DNA of 64,000 bases from Rhodopseudomonas palustris HaA2. Its GTDB lineage: Bacteria > Pseudomonadota > Alphaproteobacteria > Rhizobiales > Xanthobacteraceae. The notes under the pieces were generated by a model. That model made no database searches, was not told where the DNA came from, and saw only the letters and a list, made by a program, of their open reading frames with translations. The stretch lies in NCBI RefSeq assembly GCF_000013365.1, contig NC_007778.1, positions 4,340,001-4,404,000 of the forward strand, given 5' to 3'. Positions within the stretch are counted from its first letter, which is position 1. Every line of letters begins with the position of its first letter. Below, piece after piece: positions 16,673 through 25,334 of the stretch. The translations under genes and the position numbers were made by a program.

Positions 16673-18544
16673 TCACATCGCCTGCATCAGCGTCTGATAC
16701 ATCTGGTTGACCGTCGACATCACTCGCGCGTTCGCCGAATAGGCGTTCTGCAGCGAAAGCAGATGCGCCATTTCCTCGTCCATGTTGACGCCGGAATTGG
16801 TCGCGTATTTCTGCTGCAGCGTATTCAGGACGACGCTTTGTCCGCTGGCGAGCTGTGTCGCCGCCTGCGCATTCGAGCCCTGCTGGCTGACGAATTGCTG
16901 CAGGAAGCTCTCCAGCGTGCCGTTGTAGGGCGCGGCATTCGATCCGATGCCGGTCGTCGCCGAGTACAGATATTTGCTGCTGGTGAGCTGCTTGGTGATG
17001 AAATCCGGCCGCGTGGTGTCGCCGGCCGCGGTCGGCGGCGTGGTCGAATACACCACCAGCCGCGACGGATCGGTGACCAGCGCGGGATTGACCGAGATGC
17101 GCTGCGCGAGGCCGGTCATCTGCGTGCCGTTGCCGCTGATCGCGCCGGTGTAGGGCGAGCCGGCGTCGGTGAACAGCGGCACCTCGGCGCTGCCGCCGGT
17201 CAGCGACGTCACCGTCGACGTCACCGAGGCGGAATTCACCGTCGAGAAGCCGGGATTGTTCAGGACGGTGATGTTCGGCGAGGTCCCGGTGAACTGCAGG
17301 TTTCTCGCGTTCAGCGCGGCGTTGAGCTGCGCGGTGACCGACCCCGAGGCGCCGGAGAAATCGATACCGACCACGTAGTCGTTGGGATTGAGCGTCGCGG
17401 TCTGCGGCAGCGGCAGCGCCGTCGGATCGTCGACGCGCATCACCGAGACGGTCCGCTGCGCGCCGGTCGTGGTGTCCGTGTAAGTGATGTTGACCGTGTT
17501 GCCGGCCTTCATGTCGGTCAGATCGAGGTCGAAACCCGTCTGCGCGCCGGAGGTCGCCGGCGTGCCGGCGGTGGTCTTGTCCGACAGCGCGCTGGCCATC
17601 GCCGCGGCGAACTGGTCGAGCTGGGTTTGCGCCTGCACCAGCGTGTTGTCGCGCAGCTCGACATAGGCCGCCATCTTGCCGGACTTCAGCGAATTGGTCA
17701 GGTCGGCCGTGCTGCCGTCAGGGTAGACGATCCGGACCGAGCCGAGCTCGCTCGCCGAGGTGTTGGGATTCCAGGTGGTGCTCGGCGTCACGGTGCCCTG
17801 GGCGTCGAAGCTGAGCTGGGCGGCCTGCATGCCGACGAGTTGCATGCCCGAACCGGTGAACACCGTGACCTGGTTGGAGGCGTCGGTGACGACGCGGATG
17901 TCCATCAGCTGCGCGAGCTGGTTGATCGCGGCGTCGCGCTGGTCGAGCAGCGACGCGGTCGCCGCGTCGGTGGAGGTGCCGCCGGCCGGGTTGGTGCGGA
18001 TGTTGTTGTTGATCGAGGCGATCTGCTGCAGCAGATTGTTCGCCGTGTTGACGGCGTCGGTCAGGCCGGTCTCGGCGCCGGTGCGCAGCGTCTGGATGCC
18101 GTTCGACATCGAATTCAGCACGCCGGACACCACCTGCGCGGCGTTGAGCACGCCGATCCGCGCCGAGGTGCTGTCGGGGCTGGTGGCGAGCGCCTGCGTC
18201 GCCGCGGTGAGACCGTTGAACGCGTCCTCCAGCGTGCCGTTCGAGTTCGGATCGCCGAACAGTCCCTGCAATTGCTGCAGGAAGTCGGAGCGCAACGAGG
18301 CGTAGGACGCGCCCGACGTCTCGGTGCGGAGCTGCGCCTGCAGATAGGCGTCGAGTTCGCGGTTGACACCGGTGATCGAAACGCCGCTGCCCGACGGGCC
18401 GGACAGCGTCGTGACCTGATTGACGGTCTTGCGGACGTAACCCGGCGTCTCGGCGTTGGCGACGTTCGACGACACCAGCGACATCGAGGCCTGGTTGGCG
18501 CGCAGGCCCGCCATTGCGATCGAAAGTGCGTCTCCGAGACTCAT
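16673..18544 (-). CDS. flgK: Flagellar hook-associated protein FlgK
   Basis: A 623-aa HAP1 protein. The N-terminal flagellar rod/hook motif is ALSIAMAGLRANQASMSLVS followed by ANAETPGYVRK. The C-terminal motif is MDEEMAHLLSLQNAYSANAR followed by a helix ending in YQTLMQAM. It is somewhat longer than the ~550-aa enterobacterial protein. It lies 43 bp after flgE and seven bases before flgL. It forms the first junction ring on the hook and is exported by the flagellar type III apparatus. Confidence 0.94.
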   Translation of the reverse strand: MSLGDALSIAMAGLRANQASMSLVSSNVANAETPGYVRKTVNQVTTLSGPSGSGVSITGVNRELDAYLQAQLRTETSGASYASLRSDFLQQLQGLFGDPNSNGTLEDAFNGLTAATQALATSPDSTSARIGVLNAAQVVSGVLNSMSNGIQTLRTGAETGLTDAVNTANNLLQQIASINNNIRTNPAGGTSTDAATASLLDQRDAAINQLAQLMDIRVVTDASNQVTVFTGSGMQLVGMQAAQLSFDAQGTVTPSTTWNPNTSASELGSVRIVYPDGSTADLTNSLKSGKMAAYVELRDNTLVQAQTQLDQFAAAMASALSDKTTAGTPATSGAQTGFDLDLTDMKAGNTVNITYTDTTTGAQRTVSVMRVDDPTALPLPQTATLNPNDYVVGIDFSGASGSVTAQLNAALNARNLQFTGTSPNITVLNNPGFSTVNSASVTSTVTSLTGGSAEVPLFTDAGSPYTGAISGNGTQMTGLAQRISVNPALVTDPSRLVVYSTTPPTAAGDTTRPDFITKQLTSSKYLYSATTGIGSNAAPYNGTLESFLQQFVSQQGSNAQAATQLASGQSVVLNTLQQKYATNSGVNMDEEMAHLLSLQNAYSANARVMSTVNQMYQTLMQAM

Positions 18545-18587
18545 GACCGACTACCGGTTGGACGAACGAAAAGGGGCGACGCGCCGA

Positions 18588-20384
18588 TCAGCGCATCACG
18601 TTGAGCAGGTCCTGCACCATGGTGTTGGCCGTGGTGATCACCTTGGTGTTGGCCGAATAGGCCTGCTGGGTGACGATCAGCTTGGTGAATTCGTCGGCGA
18701 TATCGGTGTTCGACGATTCCAGCGACGAACCCGAGATGCTGCCGCCCTTGCCGTACAGCGCCTCGCCGGATTCGTTGGTCACCTCGAACGCGCCGCCGTC
18801 GATGCGCTTGAGGAAGTTGGCGCCGTTGAAAGTGGCGACCGAGACTTCGGCGAGATCGATGTTGCGGCCGTTGGAGTAGGAGCCGACGACGCGGCCCTCG
18901 TTGCTCACCGAGACGCTGGTGAGCTGGCCGGCGGCGTAGCCGTCCTGCTGCAGCTGGTTGACCTGGACGTTGCCGTTGGTGTCGGAGAACTGCGTCAGGC
19001 CGCCGGTGCCGAACGACATCGTCACGTTGCCGAGCGACACGCCGGACACCGTCAGATTGGTCAGCGTGAGCTGGCCGATCACCGGGTTCATCTGGCCGCT
19101 GGAGTTGAAAGTGAAGTTGGTATTGACGTTCTGCCACGCGACCGCGGTGCCGGTGGCGTCGGGATTGACCTGATAGAACAGGTTCCAGACGTCGGAATGG
19201 CCGGTGCCGAGCGTCGCGGAGTCGATCTTCGCCCAGCGGAACTGCACGTTCACCGGAGCGCCGGAGCCGTCATAGGCGGTGGTGGCGCCACCCGAGATCG
19301 ACTCGTCGAGGAAAGTCTGGTTGTCCGTCCCGATCACCTGGCCGGTGCCGACCGTGCCGCCGCCGGTGCGGATCACGCTGAACGGGCTGGTCAGGCCGAG
19401 CGAGGCGAAGGCTGCGCTGGTGGAGGTGATGGTCAGATCGCTGGCCGTGCCGGTGTGCAATTCGAGCGCGCCCGACGTCACCGTCGACGCCGCGCCGCCG
19501 CCGGAAATCGCGTCGATCTTGCTCAGCAGATTGGTGATCGTCGAGTCGACCGGAATATTGGTGGCGTCGTCGGTGCCGCCGGACGCGGTGAAGGTGATGG
19601 TGGTGCCGTTGACGACGATGGTGTCGCCGACCGCGAAGTTGACGCCGATCGAATCCGTGCTGGCGGCGCCGCTCAGCGTGGTGGCGCCGGTGATCGGGGT
19701 GGCGTCCTTGGCGTTGATCTGCAGGCCGGCCCTGGAATTGTCGCCGAACGGCGGCGGCGTGGTGCCGCTGACCTGCGGGTTGTTGGCGAAGTCGGCGGCG
19801 CGCAGCAGTTCCGATCCGGGGATCGAGGTGTCCTGCTTCGTGGTGAGCGGATAGCGCGCCAGATTGGCGCGATAGTTGATCTTGGTCGTCTCCTGCGACG
19901 GCAGAAAGTCGTTCTGGAACTTCAGCACCGTCGGCGTGCTGCCGACCGGGTTGCCGGTGGTCGGATCGATCGCCACGCCCTGCAGATAATAGCCGGCGCC
20001 GTTGACCAGATAGCCGTTCTTGTCGAGCGAGAAGTCGCCGCGGCGGGTGTAGTTGTTGACGCCGGTGAACACCGGGCTGTTGTCGGAGAAGGAGCCCGGC
20101 TTCTGGACGGCGAAGAAGCCCTCGCCGTTGATCGCCATGTAGGTCGACACCGACGCCGACTGCACCGAGCCGGACAGCGTGTTGGTCAGCCGCGATTCCG
20201 CGGTCACGGAGCCCGCGAGCTGCTGGTTGGTGCCGGCCTGCGGGATCAGGTCGAGAAACGAGGTGTCGACGCGCTTGAAGGCGGTGGTCTGCGAATTGGC
20301 GATGTTGCCCGAGATGTTCTCGAGCGCATAGGAGTTCGCACGCAGGCCCGCGACCGAGGTGGTGAGAGCGCCGAAGATACCCAT
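18588..20384 (-). CDS. flgE: Flagellar hook protein FlgE
   Basis: A 598-aa hook protein. The N-terminus has the rod/hook motif (LTTSVAGLRANSYALENISG, NIANSQTTAFKR), then the FlgE segment MAINGEGFFAVQ and YTRRGDFSLDKNGYLVNGAG. The C-terminus has LESSNTDIADEFTKLIVTQQ and AYSANTKVI. It is longer than E. coli FlgE (402 aa). The extra part includes a module at residues about 240-335 built on VVNGTTITF that resembles the repeats in the neighbouring flagellin. It is the first gene of the flgE-flgK-flgL operon, driven from a sigma-54 promoter about 77 bp upstream. Confidence 0.95.
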   Translation of the reverse strand: MGIFGALTTSVAGLRANSYALENISGNIANSQTTAFKRVDTSFLDLIPQAGTNQQLAGSVTAESRLTNTLSGSVQSASVSTYMAINGEGFFAVQKPGSFSDNSPVFTGVNNYTRRGDFSLDKNGYLVNGAGYYLQGVAIDPTTGNPVGSTPTVLKFQNDFLPSQETTKINYRANLARYPLTTKQDTSIPGSELLRAADFANNPQVSGTTPPPFGDNSRAGLQINAKDATPITGATTLSGAASTDSIGVNFAVGDTIVVNGTTITFTASGGTDDATNIPVDSTITNLLSKIDAISGGGAASTVTSGALELHTGTASDLTITSTSAAFASLGLTSPFSVIRTGGGTVGTGQVIGTDNQTFLDESISGGATTAYDGSGAPVNVQFRWAKIDSATLGTGHSDVWNLFYQVNPDATGTAVAWQNVNTNFTFNSSGQMNPVIGQLTLTNLTVSGVSLGNVTMSFGTGGLTQFSDTNGNVQVNQLQQDGYAAGQLTSVSVSNEGRVVGSYSNGRNIDLAEVSVATFNGANFLKRIDGGAFEVTNESGEALYGKGGSISGSSLESSNTDIADEFTKLIVTQQAYSANTKVITTANTMVQDLLNVMR

Positions 20385-20460
20385 TACTCACTTCTCCCAA
20401 TTCGAGCCGACACGCGGCCGTTTGTTGTCTGACTTCACGACACGATCCGGCAAACTCCCC

Positions 20461-20475
20461 GCAAGCTCCGTGCCA
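20461..20475 (-). promoter_or_regulatory. Sigma-54 (-24/-12) promoter of the flgE operon
   Basis: On the minus strand the sequence reads TGGCACGGAGCTTGC, which fits the RpoN consensus TGGCAC-N5-TTGC exactly. It lies 77-91 bp upstream of the flgE ATG, giving a leader of roughly 65 bases. Sigma-54 control of hook and filament genes is established in Caulobacter and relatives. Confidence 0.85.
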
Positions 20476-20659
20476 ATCCGTAAATTCGTTGTTTTTCAGA
20501 GACTTGAATGACCGCCGGAGCATCTGGCGACGTGGCGGAATTGCCGGGCGCGGCAACTCTTGCCGATCGCGGGGAGCAAAAAACGGCGTCGGGAGCCGTT
20601 GTTCCGATGGAACCTTTCGCCGGGTTCGGGCGTTCGGCCCGTTCAAATTGGCGGGGGAA

Positions 20660-23600
20660 GTGTTGGCAGACGTCGAATGGCCGGGGTCATCGCCGGGGCG
20701 CGGGTCCGCTGGTCACGAGAACCTGTTTCTCGGGCGCGGCGAACTCACGACCCTGCTGCGGCAATTCGATTGGGCGGCAACGTCGCTCGGTCCGCCCGAG
20801 CATTGGCCGCAGGCGCTCAAGACCGCCGTGCGCATCATGCTGACCTCGCAGCAGCCGATCTGGATCGGCTGGGGCCTGGATTTGATCTATCTTTATAACG
20901 ACCCCTACAAGGCGATCATCGGCGGCAAGCATCCCTGGGCGCTGGGCCGGCCGACCCGGGAGGTCTGGCACGAAATCTGGGACGATATCGCGCCGCTGCT
21001 GGCCAAGGCGACCAGCGGCGACGAAGGCACCTATGTCGAAGCCCAGCTCCTGATCATGGAGCGGAACGGGTTTCCCGAGGAAACCTATTACACCTTCTCC
21101 TACAGCCCGATCCCCACCGAAGACGGCTCCCCCGGCGGCATCTTCTGCGCCAATACCGACGACACCAAGCGTGTCATCAGCGAGCGGCAATTGTCGCTGC
21201 TGCGCGATCTCGCCAGCAGCGCCGCGCAATCCCGCACCGTCGCGCAGGCCTGCGACAGCGCCGCCCGAGCGCTTGCGACCGATGCCCGCGACTTGCCCTT
21301 CGCGCTGATCTATCTGGTCGAACCTGGCGACGCGAGCGTCCGGCTCGCCGCCTCGGCCGGGATCGACGCCGACCACCCCGGCGTCAAGCCGGTGCTGTCG
21401 CTGGAAGAAGGCGCCGAATACTGGCCACTGGCAGAGGCGCTTCAGTTCAATGAGCCGCGGCTGATGCGCGACCTGCCGGGGCATTTCGGGTTCGATTTCC
21501 CGGCCGGCGGCTGGCGCCAGCCGCCGAGCCAGGCGATCGTCGTGCCGATCCAGTCGAGCGGCGACACCGGCCATTCCGGCTTTCTGATCGCCGGCCTCAA
21601 TCCGTTCCGGCTGTACGACACCGCCTATCGGGATTTCCTCACGCTGGTGGCGGCGCAGATCGCCGCCGCGATCACCAACGGCGATTCCTACGAGGAAGAA
21701 CGCCGCCGCGCCGAGGCGCTGGCCGAGATCGACCGCGCCAAGACCGCGTTCTTCTCCAATGTCAGCCATGAATTCCGCACGCCGCTGACGCTGATGCTCA
21801 GCCCGCTCGAGGACGTGCTCAATCAGGCGACTCTGCCGAACGATCAGCAGGCGCTGCTCGGCATCGCGCATCGCAACGGCCTGCGGCTGCTGAAGCTGGT
21901 CAACACCCTGCTCGACTTCGCCCGGATCGAGGCCGGCCGGGTCACGGCGCATTTCACCCCGGTCGACCTGTCGTCGTTCACGGCGGAGCTCGCCTCCAAC
22001 TTCCGCTCCGCCATCGACAAGGCCGGGCTGCGCCTGACGATCGACGCGCCGCCGTTGCCGCAGCCGGTCCATGTCGATCGCGACATGTGGGAGAAGGTGG
22101 TTCTCAACCTGCTGTCCAACGCGTTCAAGTTCACCTTCGAGGGCGAGATCGCCGTCACGTTGCGCCCCACGCCGGACGGCCGCTCCGCCGAGATCGTGGT
22201 CCGCGACACCGGCACCGGCATTCCGCCGGACGAGATCCCGCATTTGTTCGAGCGCTTCCGCCGCATCGACGGCGCGCGCGGCCGTTCGATCGAGGGCAGC
22301 GGCATCGGGCTGGCGCTGGTGCAGGAACTGGTCAAGCTGCACAGCGGCAGCATCGGCGTCGAGAGCGAACTCGGCCGCGGCAGCGCCTTCCGCGTCACGC
22401 TGCCGTTCGGCGCCGCGCATCTGCCCGCCGACCGCCCAAGACACGATGCGCTGCAGGTCACCACCAATATCCGCGCCCAGGCCTATCTCGACGAGGCGAT
22501 GGGCTGGCTGCAGGGCGAACGCGACCCGGAGACCGACGCCCCCTACGCCTCCACCGCCGAGGATCTCGGGCGCGGCACCATCAGCAGCGGTGCGGCGCGG
22601 CCGCGTATCCTGCTCGCCGACGACAATCCCGACATGCGCGACTACGTCACCCGGCTGCTCGGCGAAAGCTACGAGGTCGAAACCGTCGGCGACGGCGTCG
22701 CCGCGCTGGAGGCGGCGTGGAAGCACCGGCCGGACCTGGTGATCTCCGACATCATGATGCCGCGGCTCGACGGCCTGAGCCTGCTGAAGGCGCTGCGCAG
22801 CGATTCCACGCTGGCCGACGTGCCGGTGATCTTCCTGTCCGCGCGCGCCGGCGAAGAGGCGCGGGTCGAGGGCCTCGAGGCCGGCGCCGACGATTATCTC
22901 AGCAAGCCGTTCAGCGCCCGCGAATTGCTGGCGCGGGTGCGCTCCAATCTCGACATCGCCGAGGTGCGGCGCGAGGCGCTGCGCACCGAGCACGCGTTGC
23001 GGCAGGAGTCCCAGGCCGCGCGGCAACGGGCCGAGGGCATTCTCGCCAGCATCAGCGACGGCTTCATCGCGCTCGATGCCGACTACCGTTTCACCTACGT
23101 CAACGCCGCCGCCGAACGGATGATGCGGCGCTCCGCATCCGACCTGATCGGGAAGGTCGCCGCCGAGGCCTATCCGGCGGTGGTCGGCAGCCGGATCGAG
23201 GACAGCCTTCGCCGCGCCCTCACCCAGCGGATCGGATCCGAGTTCGAGATCGAGCATCCGTCGAGCGACCGCTGGTTTCACCTGCGCGTCGCGCCGACCA
23301 ACGGCGAGAGCGTCTCGGTGTATTTCCGCGACATCACCGAACGCAAGCGGACCGAGACCGCCTTGCGCGACCTCAACGACCGGCTCGAGGAGCAGGTCGC
23401 GCAGCGCACCGCCGAGCTGCGGCAGAAGGAGGCGCGGCTGCGCACCATCTTCGCCGCGAGCTACACCTATCAGGCCCTGCTCGACGTCGACGGCGCGGTG
23501 ATCGACGCCAACCTCACCTCGCTCTCCGGCATCGGCGCGAGGCTCGAGGACGTCGTCGGCCAGCCGTTGTGGGACACGCCGTGGTTCGCCGGCACGCCCG

Positions 23601-24943
23601 GGATGCAACAGACGATCCGCGACGACGTCGCCGCCGTCGCTGCCGGCCAGAGCGTGCGGCGCGAGATGCAGCTCGATCTGCCGGTCGGCGGCTGGCGCTG
23701 GTTCGACTTCCAGATGCGCCCGGTGCACGACGCGCAGGGGCAGATCATCGCGATCGTGCCCGAGGCGGTCGAGATCACCGAGCGGCGCAAGGCCGAGGAA
23801 GCCTTCCGCCAGGCGCAGAAGATGGAAGCGATCGGCCAGCTCACCGGCGGCGTCGCGCACGACTTCAACAATCTGCTGACCGTGATCCGCTCCTCCGCCG
23901 ATCTGCTGCGCCGGCGCGAATTGCCGCCGGAGCGGATGCGCCGCTACGTCGACGCGATCTCCGACACCGCCGACCGCGCCGCCAAGCTGACCGGTCAGCT
24001 CCTCACCTTCGCCCGCCGACACGCCCAGAACCGCCAGGTGTTCGACGCGGCCGGGCAGATCGAGCAGACCGCCGAGATGCTGCGCACCGCACTCGGCTCG
24101 CGCGCCAGCTTCGCGTTGAAGATCGACCAGCGGCCGCTCGCGGTCGAAGCCGACGCCAATCAGTTCGACGCCGCGATGGTCAATCTCGTCGCCAATGCCC
24201 GCGACGCGATGGACGGCCAGGGCGCGCTGGAAATCCGTGTCGCAGCGGCGGCGCCGACCGCGCAGGAAACCGCCGCAGGCGTCATGGACGTGGTCGCGGT
24301 GTCGATCGCCGACACCGGCGCGGGCATTCCGCAGGACCAGATCGACCGCATCTTCGAGCCGTTCTTCACCACCAAGGACGTCGGCCGCGGCACCGGCCTC
24401 GGGCTGTCGCAGGTCTACGGCTTCGTCAAGCAATCCGGCGGCAACGTCACCGTCGAAAGCGCGCTCGGCTGCGGCACCACCATCACGCTGCGGCTGCCGC
24501 TCAGTTCCAAGCCGATCGAGGTGCGCGATCGCGTGCCCAACGGCGATACGACCAGACCAGCCGAGCGCCGTTGCGTGCTGGTGGTCGAAGACAACGCCGA
24601 GGTCGGCGAGTTCTCGACCCAGCTGCTGCACGACCTCGGCTACGAGACCGTGCTGGCGACGAGCGCCGAGCAGGCGCTGCAATTGCTCGACCAAGACGAC
24701 GCCGCCCGCTTTCATCTGGTGCTCAGCGACGTGGTGATGCCCGGCATGGACGGCGTCGCGCTCGGCCGCGAGATCAGGAGGCGCCTGCCGCACCTGCCGG
24801 TGGTGCTGAATTCGGGCTACGCCCACGTGCTGGCCGACGATGGCCATCACGGCTTCGAATTGCTGCACAAGCCGTATTCGGTCGAGGACCTGTCCAAGGT
24901 GCTGCGCCGGGCGCTGATGGACAGCCGCCGCGCGACGAGCTGA
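20660..24943 (+). CDS. Double-core hybrid histidine kinase (PAS-GAF-HK-REC-PAS-PAS-HK-REC)
   Basis: About 1427 aa with no obvious membrane segment, so probably cytoplasmic. Order: PAS-like sensor (~20-155), GAF (~178-340), HisKA with His370 (SNVSHEFRTPL), HATPase (~480-590), receiver with Asp697 (SDIMMPRLDG), two PAS domains (~790-1050), a second HisKA with His1067 (GGVAHDFNNLL), a second HATPase (DTGAGIP, GTGLGLSQVYG) and a terminal receiver with Asp1357 (SDVVMPGMDG). It thus holds two complete kinase-receiver units of different subtypes. The start is uncertain: GTG at 20660 or TTG at 20663 near a GGGGGA, and the frame is open to 20489. It is divergent from flgE, and a role in motility control is only inference. 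Confidence 0.88.
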   Translation: MLADVEWPGSSPGRGSAGHENLFLGRGELTTLLRQFDWAATSLGPPEHWPQALKTAVRIMLTSQQPIWIGWGLDLIYLYNDPYKAIIGGKHPWALGRPTREVWHEIWDDIAPLLAKATSGDEGTYVEAQLLIMERNGFPEETYYTFSYSPIPTEDGSPGGIFCANTDDTKRVISERQLSLLRDLASSAAQSRTVAQACDSAARALATDARDLPFALIYLVEPGDASVRLAASAGIDADHPGVKPVLSLEEGAEYWPLAEALQFNEPRLMRDLPGHFGFDFPAGGWRQPPSQAIVVPIQSSGDTGHSGFLIAGLNPFRLYDTAYRDFLTLVAAQIAAAITNGDSYEEERRRAEALAEIDRAKTAFFSNVSHEFRTPLTLMLSPLEDVLNQATLPNDQQALLGIAHRNGLRLLKLVNTLLDFARIEAGRVTAHFTPVDLSSFTAELASNFRSAIDKAGLRLTIDAPPLPQPVHVDRDMWEKVVLNLLSNAFKFTFEGEIAVTLRPTPDGRSAEIVVRDTGTGIPPDEIPHLFERFRRIDGARGRSIEGSGIGLALVQELVKLHSGSIGVESELGRGSAFRVTLPFGAAHLPADRPRHDALQVTTNIRAQAYLDEAMGWLQGERDPETDAPYASTAEDLGRGTISSGAARPRILLADDNPDMRDYVTRLLGESYEVETVGDGVAALEAAWKHRPDLVISDIMMPRLDGLSLLKALRSDSTLADVPVIFLSARAGEEARVEGLEAGADDYLSKPFSARELLARVRSNLDIAEVRREALRTEHALRQESQAARQRAEGILASISDGFIALDADYRFTYVNAAAERMMRRSASDLIGKVAAEAYPAVVGSRIEDSLRRALTQRIGSEFEIEHPSSDRWFHLRVAPTNGESVSVYFRDITERKRTETALRDLNDRLEEQVAQRTAELRQKEARLRTIFAASYTYQALLDVDGAVIDANLTSLSGIGARLEDVVGQPLWDTPWFAGTPGMQQTIRDDVAAVAAGQSVRREMQLDLPVGGWRWFDFQMRPVHDAQGQIIAIVPEAVEITERRKAEEAFRQAQKMEAIGQLTGGVAHDFNNLLTVIRSSADLLRRRELPPERMRRYVDAISDTADRAAKLTGQLLTFARRHAQNRQVFDAAGQIEQTAEMLRTALGSRASFALKIDQRPLAVEADANQFDAAMVNLVANARDAMDGQGALEIRVAAAAPTAQETAAGVMDVVAVSIADTGAGIPQDQIDRIFEPFFTTKDVGRGTGLGLSQVYGFVKQSGGNVTVESALGCGTTITLRLPLSSKPIEVRDRVPNGDTTRPAERRCVLVVEDNAEVGEFSTQLLHDLGYETVLATSAEQALQLLDQDDAARFHLVLSDVVMPGMDGVALGREIRRRLPHLPVVLNSGYAHVLADDGHHGFELLHKPYSVEDLSKVLRRALMDSRRATS

Positions 24944-25044
24944 CGCGCCGCACGCGGTTCCGCCTTGCGCCAGATCACGACATCCGGCATTGCGCTATGG
25001 CATCGGACACGGACGATCGAAACGCGAGGCCGGAGCGGGAGAGC

Positions 25045-25317
25045 ATGAGCGAAGGCGAGATGGCGCAGCAGGTGCTGCAGAGCTTGCAGCAGACCGAGCT
25101 CGCGGATTCGAAGGCGGCGCTGGAGATCCTCAACGGGCTGGTCGGGCTGGTGACCGGCGACGGCACGCCGCATTCCTTCGAGGTCGACGAGGCCCGCGCC
25201 TCGACCTTCATGGCGGTCTGCGAATACGCCAAGGCGCTGCACCGCGGCCTGCCGGCCGATACGCTGCGTCCCGCCGCGATCGCCGCCGCCGAGAAATGGT
25301 CCGCGCTCGCGCGGTGA
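25045..25317 (+). CDS. Small conserved hypothetical protein
   Basis: A 90-aa acidic, helical protein beginning MSEGEMAQQVLQSLQQTELA. No motif or signal peptide is recognised. The start at 25045 is preferred because GGAGCGGGAG lies just upstream. An in-frame ATG at 24997 would give 106 aa but lacks a ribosome site. It is 101 bp downstream of the hybrid kinase on the same strand, so could be co-transcribed. It converges on the membrane glycosyltransferase gene. Confidence 0.6.
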   Translation: MSEGEMAQQVLQSLQQTELADSKAALEILNGLVGLVTGDGTPHSFEVDEARASTFMAVCEYAKALHRGLPADTLRPAAIAAAEKWSALAR

Positions 25318-25334
25318 GCGAAGGCTCTCCGGCC

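Noticed and set aside
20508-20843. ATG-initiated frame upstream of the hybrid kinase
   Set aside because: It overlaps the kinase N-terminus in another frame and becomes Arg/Ser-rich shadow sequence; a short leader peptide cannot be excluded.
20687-24868. 1393-codon open frame opposite the hybrid kinase
   Set aside because: Antisense shadow; the plus strand encodes unmistakable kinase and receiver motifs throughout.
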